Assembly: GCA_937884015.1 (NCBI GenBank)
Contig: CALGBV010000212.1
Coordinates: 1-7,038 of the forward strand
Source: an uncultured Bacteroidales bacterium
GTDB lineage: Bacteria > Bacteroidota > Bacteroidia > Bacteroidales > F082
DNA: 7,038 nt
Direction of reading: 5' to 3'
The notes under the pieces were generated by a model. It was not told the DNA's origin. It was given only the letters and a program-made list of their open reading frames with translations, and ran no database searches. Below, one piece after another: positions 5,764-7,038 of this stretch (position 1 is its first letter; each line of letters starts with the position of its first letter). The translations under genes were made by a program, and so were the position numbers.

Positions 5764-6251
5764 AAGTTTATCACGGATCAACGACAGTCATTGAACACCC
5801 TGACATCAATCATTCAAAAAGAAATCTTGATTTCGGTCCTGGATTTTATCTTACCACATTTCGCAAGCAAGCTGAACCTTGGGCATCAAGAAAATCGGAC
5901 AGGGAAAAAGCAAAAGCTATTATTAACGAATACAAACTAAAAGAAAGCCTTAGTGATTATAAAATACTAAGATTCGATTCTGCCGATGAAAAATGGCTTG
6001 ACTTCGTGTGTTCCAACAGACGAGGAGACGATGTCGGCAAACAATTCGATATGATTATTGGCAATGTTGCAAACGATGAAGTTTTCAAAGTCGTTGATAT
6101 GTATTTTTCAGGATTATGGGATAAAGACAAAGCTTTGAAAGAATTGAAATTTTACAAGAACAACGACCAAATCTGCATCAAATCACAGCGTGCGATAAAT
6201 AATTTACTCACATATACAGGAAGTTACGAAATGGAGGTAAAAAATGGTTGA
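5760..6251 (+). CDS. DUF3990 protein, putative ADP-ribosyltransferase-like enzyme
   Basis: A 163-residue cytoplasmic protein matching the DUF3990 pattern. It starts V-Y-H5-G-S, then D24-F-G-P-G-F-Y30-L-T-T with Q-A-E-P-W-A, then D97-M-I-I-G-N-V-A-N-D, and ends with D136-Q137-I-C-I-K-S-Q-R-A-I. The order 'H-G-[ST] ... G-x-Y-x-T ... QA-x-x-WA ... Q' resembles the three-strand catalytic layout of ADP-ribosyltransferases, with H5, Y30 and Q137 as possible H-Y-[EDQ] residues. I believe DUF3990 has been placed near that superfamily, but activity is inferred, not shown. The target is unknown. It overlaps its upstream partner by 4 nt and the downstream gene by 8 nt, so the three proteins are probably made together. 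A toxin or effector-type modifying enzyme held by a small helical partner is the leading idea; a house-keeping role in nucleotide metabolism cannot be excluded. Its DNA is more AT-rich than some neighbours (20/60 G+C at 5941-6000). Confidence 0.85.
   Translation: MKVYHGSTTVIEHPDINHSKRNLDFGPGFYLTTFRKQAEPWASRKSDREKAKAIINEYKLKESLSDYKILRFDSADEKWLDFVCSNRRGDDVGKQFDMIIGNVANDEVFKVVDMYFSGLWDKDKALKELKFYKNNDQICIKSQRAINNLLTYTGSYEMEVKNG
6233..6237 (+). promoter_or_regulatory. Ribosome binding site of the third cassette gene
   Basis: A perfect GGAGG lies 6 nt before the ATG at 6244, within the end of the DUF3990 gene. It supports the 8-nt overlapping start over later ones. Confidence 0.6.
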
Positions 6252-6477
6252 CCAGGCAACACTCACAAAATTCTATCGCGAAAGGTTGGCTGAGAACATC
6301 ATCAATTGCATAGCCGAAATCAAGCAAATTTCCGAACGGGAAGCAATGAAGATTTACTACTCGAGCCGTTTAGCCAAAATGATTGAAATCGGGAAATATG
6401 GCATCGACAACCTTGATTACAGAAATCTCGCCGAAGACCTTATTGAAAACGAACCGGAATTATTTGCTGAAAAATAA
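6244..6477 (+). CDS. Small helical protein, third gene of the cassette
   Basis: A 77-residue, highly charged, probably all-helical protein with no signal peptide or membrane segment. I cannot name its family with certainty. Its pattern (I19-I-x-x-I-A-E, I29-S-E-R-E-A, Y38-Y-S-S-R-L, Y52-G-I-D-N-L, L62-A-E-D-L-I-E) loosely parallels the DUF3791 protein at the head of the cassette (I-x-x-L-A-E, E-V-Y-A-I-L, Y-D-T-L, L-T-E-D-I-S-E), so it may be a diverged relative. The start is well supported by GGAGG. It overlaps the DUF3990 gene by 8 nt and is the last gene of the operon. It may be an antitoxin, an accessory subunit or a substrate of the DUF3990 enzyme; the sequence alone cannot decide. Confidence 0.75.
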   Translation: MVDQATLTKFYRERLAENIINCIAEIKQISEREAMKIYYSSRLAKMIEIGKYGIDNLDYRNLAEDLIENEPELFAEK

Positions 6478-6584
6478 ATCAAACGGCAAACCTCAACAAA
6501 ACTTTTCCTTCCAAATTTCAAAATTTTCCGCCAAAAATCACTAATTTTGCAATTTCAATTTTTGGAGAAAATAATTTTTACAAT
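6478..6584. other. AT-rich intergenic region before typA
   Basis: There is no gene and no convincing terminator for the cassette here. CAAAATT (6519-6525) and AATTTTG (6543-6549) form a 7-bp inverted repeat across the typA -7 element; in such AT-rich DNA this may be chance. Confidence 0.5.
6542..6549 (+). promoter_or_regulatory. Bacteroidota-type -7 element of typA
   Basis: TAATTTTG matches TAnnTTTG and lies 35 nt before the typA ATG, predicting a leader of about 30 nt. A -33 TTTG is not evident. Confidence 0.55.
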
Positions 6585-7038
6585 ATGCAGAGTATTAGAA
6601 ACATAGCCATTATTGCTCACGTTGACCACGGCAAGACAACTTTGGTTGACAGGATTCTTCACCAGTCGAAACTCTTCAAGGAATCGGAAGAAACGCCCGG
6701 TCAGCTCATTCTCGACAACAACGATTTGGAACGCGAACGCGGCATCACCATTCTTTCAAAGAACGTTTCAGTCAGATATAAAGATGTAAAAATCAATATC
6801 ATAGACACTCCCGGCCACGCTGATTTCGGCGGCGAAGTGGAACGCGTTTTGAACATGGCCGACGGCGTACTGCTTTTGGTTGATGCTTTTGAAGGTCCAA
6901 TGCCTCAAACCCGTTTCGTGTTGCAGAAAGCCATCGAATTGGGTCTGAAACCTATCGTTGTCATCAACAAGGTCGACAAGCCGAACTGCCGTCCCGATGA
7001 AGTTCAGGAAGCCGTTTTCGACCTCATGTTCAACCTTG
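6585..7038 (+). CDS. typA: Translational GTPase TypA/BipA, 5' part only
   Basis: The first 151 residues of a ribosome-associated GTPase that acts in stress adaptation and ribosome assembly; the gene runs off the right edge (full length is about 600 residues). The G domain is clear: G1 A11-H-V-D-H-G-K-T, the G2 region E51-R-G-I-T-I, G3 D74-T-P-G-H-A-D-F and G4 N128-K-V-D. The start M-Q-S-I-R-N-I-A-I-I-A-H and the segment P38-G-Q-L-I-L-D-N-N-D-L-E-R-E-R-G separate TypA from the related LepA and EF-G. The ATG at 6585 follows the -7 element at a normal distance; a GGAG at 6564-6567 is too far upstream to act as a ribosome binding site. It is a separate unit from the cassette before it. Confidence 0.95.
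   Translation, partial: MQSIRNIAIIAHVDHGKTTLVDRILHQSKLFKESEETPGQLILDNNDLERERGITILSKNVSVRYKDVKINIIDTPGHADFGGEVERVLNMADGVLLLVDAFEGPMPQTRFVLQKAIELGLKPIVVINKVDKPNCRPDEVQEAVFDLMFNL

Noticed and set aside
1..7038. CRISPR array, tRNA, rRNA, insertion sequence or integrase
   Set aside because: I found no regularly spaced repeats, tRNA- or rRNA-like sequence, transposase or recombinase motifs, or terminal inverted repeats.

Overview
The window looks like two different genomes joined in one contig. Bases 1 to about 1350 are very AT-rich (hand count 18/60 G+C for 421-480). They carry a textbook sigma70 promoter (TTGAGA, 17 nt, TATAAT at 338-366) and GGAG/GGAGG ribosome binding sites, which suggests a low-G+C Firmicutes/Bacilli-type bacterium. 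From about 1385 onward the sequence is more G+C-rich in its housekeeping genes (32/60 for 1741-1800). It has Bacteroidota-style TAnnTTTG promoter elements and mostly lacks Shine-Dalgarno sequences, and its proteins (TPR membrane protein, Fmt, HU, a zinc-containing RecQ, TypA) read as Bacteroidales. The switch falls inside one open reading frame (887-1996) whose two halves belong to unrelated families. An assembly chimera is the simplest explanation.

Left part (1-1350): an unrecognised 99-residue protein, then a NuoE/HydC-type [2Fe-2S] thioredoxin-like subunit and, 2 nt later, the N-terminal [2Fe-2S] domain of a NuoF/HydB-type subunit. In an intact genome these two would form the NAD(P)H-oxidising diaphorase module of a soluble [FeFe]-hydrogenase or related complex. 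Here NuoF stops before its flavin/NADH-binding domain.

Right part (1385-7038): the membrane-anchored TPR protein ends at a clear terminator. It is followed by fmt (formylation of initiator Met-tRNA), an HU-type nucleoid protein, and recQ on the opposite strand. HU and recQ converge on a shared bidirectional terminator. Divergent from recQ is a tightly overlapping three-gene cassette: a DUF3791 protein, a DUF3990 protein with ADP-ribosyltransferase-like motifs, and a second small helical protein. The 5' end of typA (translational GTPase) runs off the right edge.

The most interesting biology is the DUF3791-DUF3990-small protein cassette (5545-6477), a plausible toxin-antitoxin-like or effector/partner module. 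The most important quality issue is the chimeric reading frame at 887-1996.
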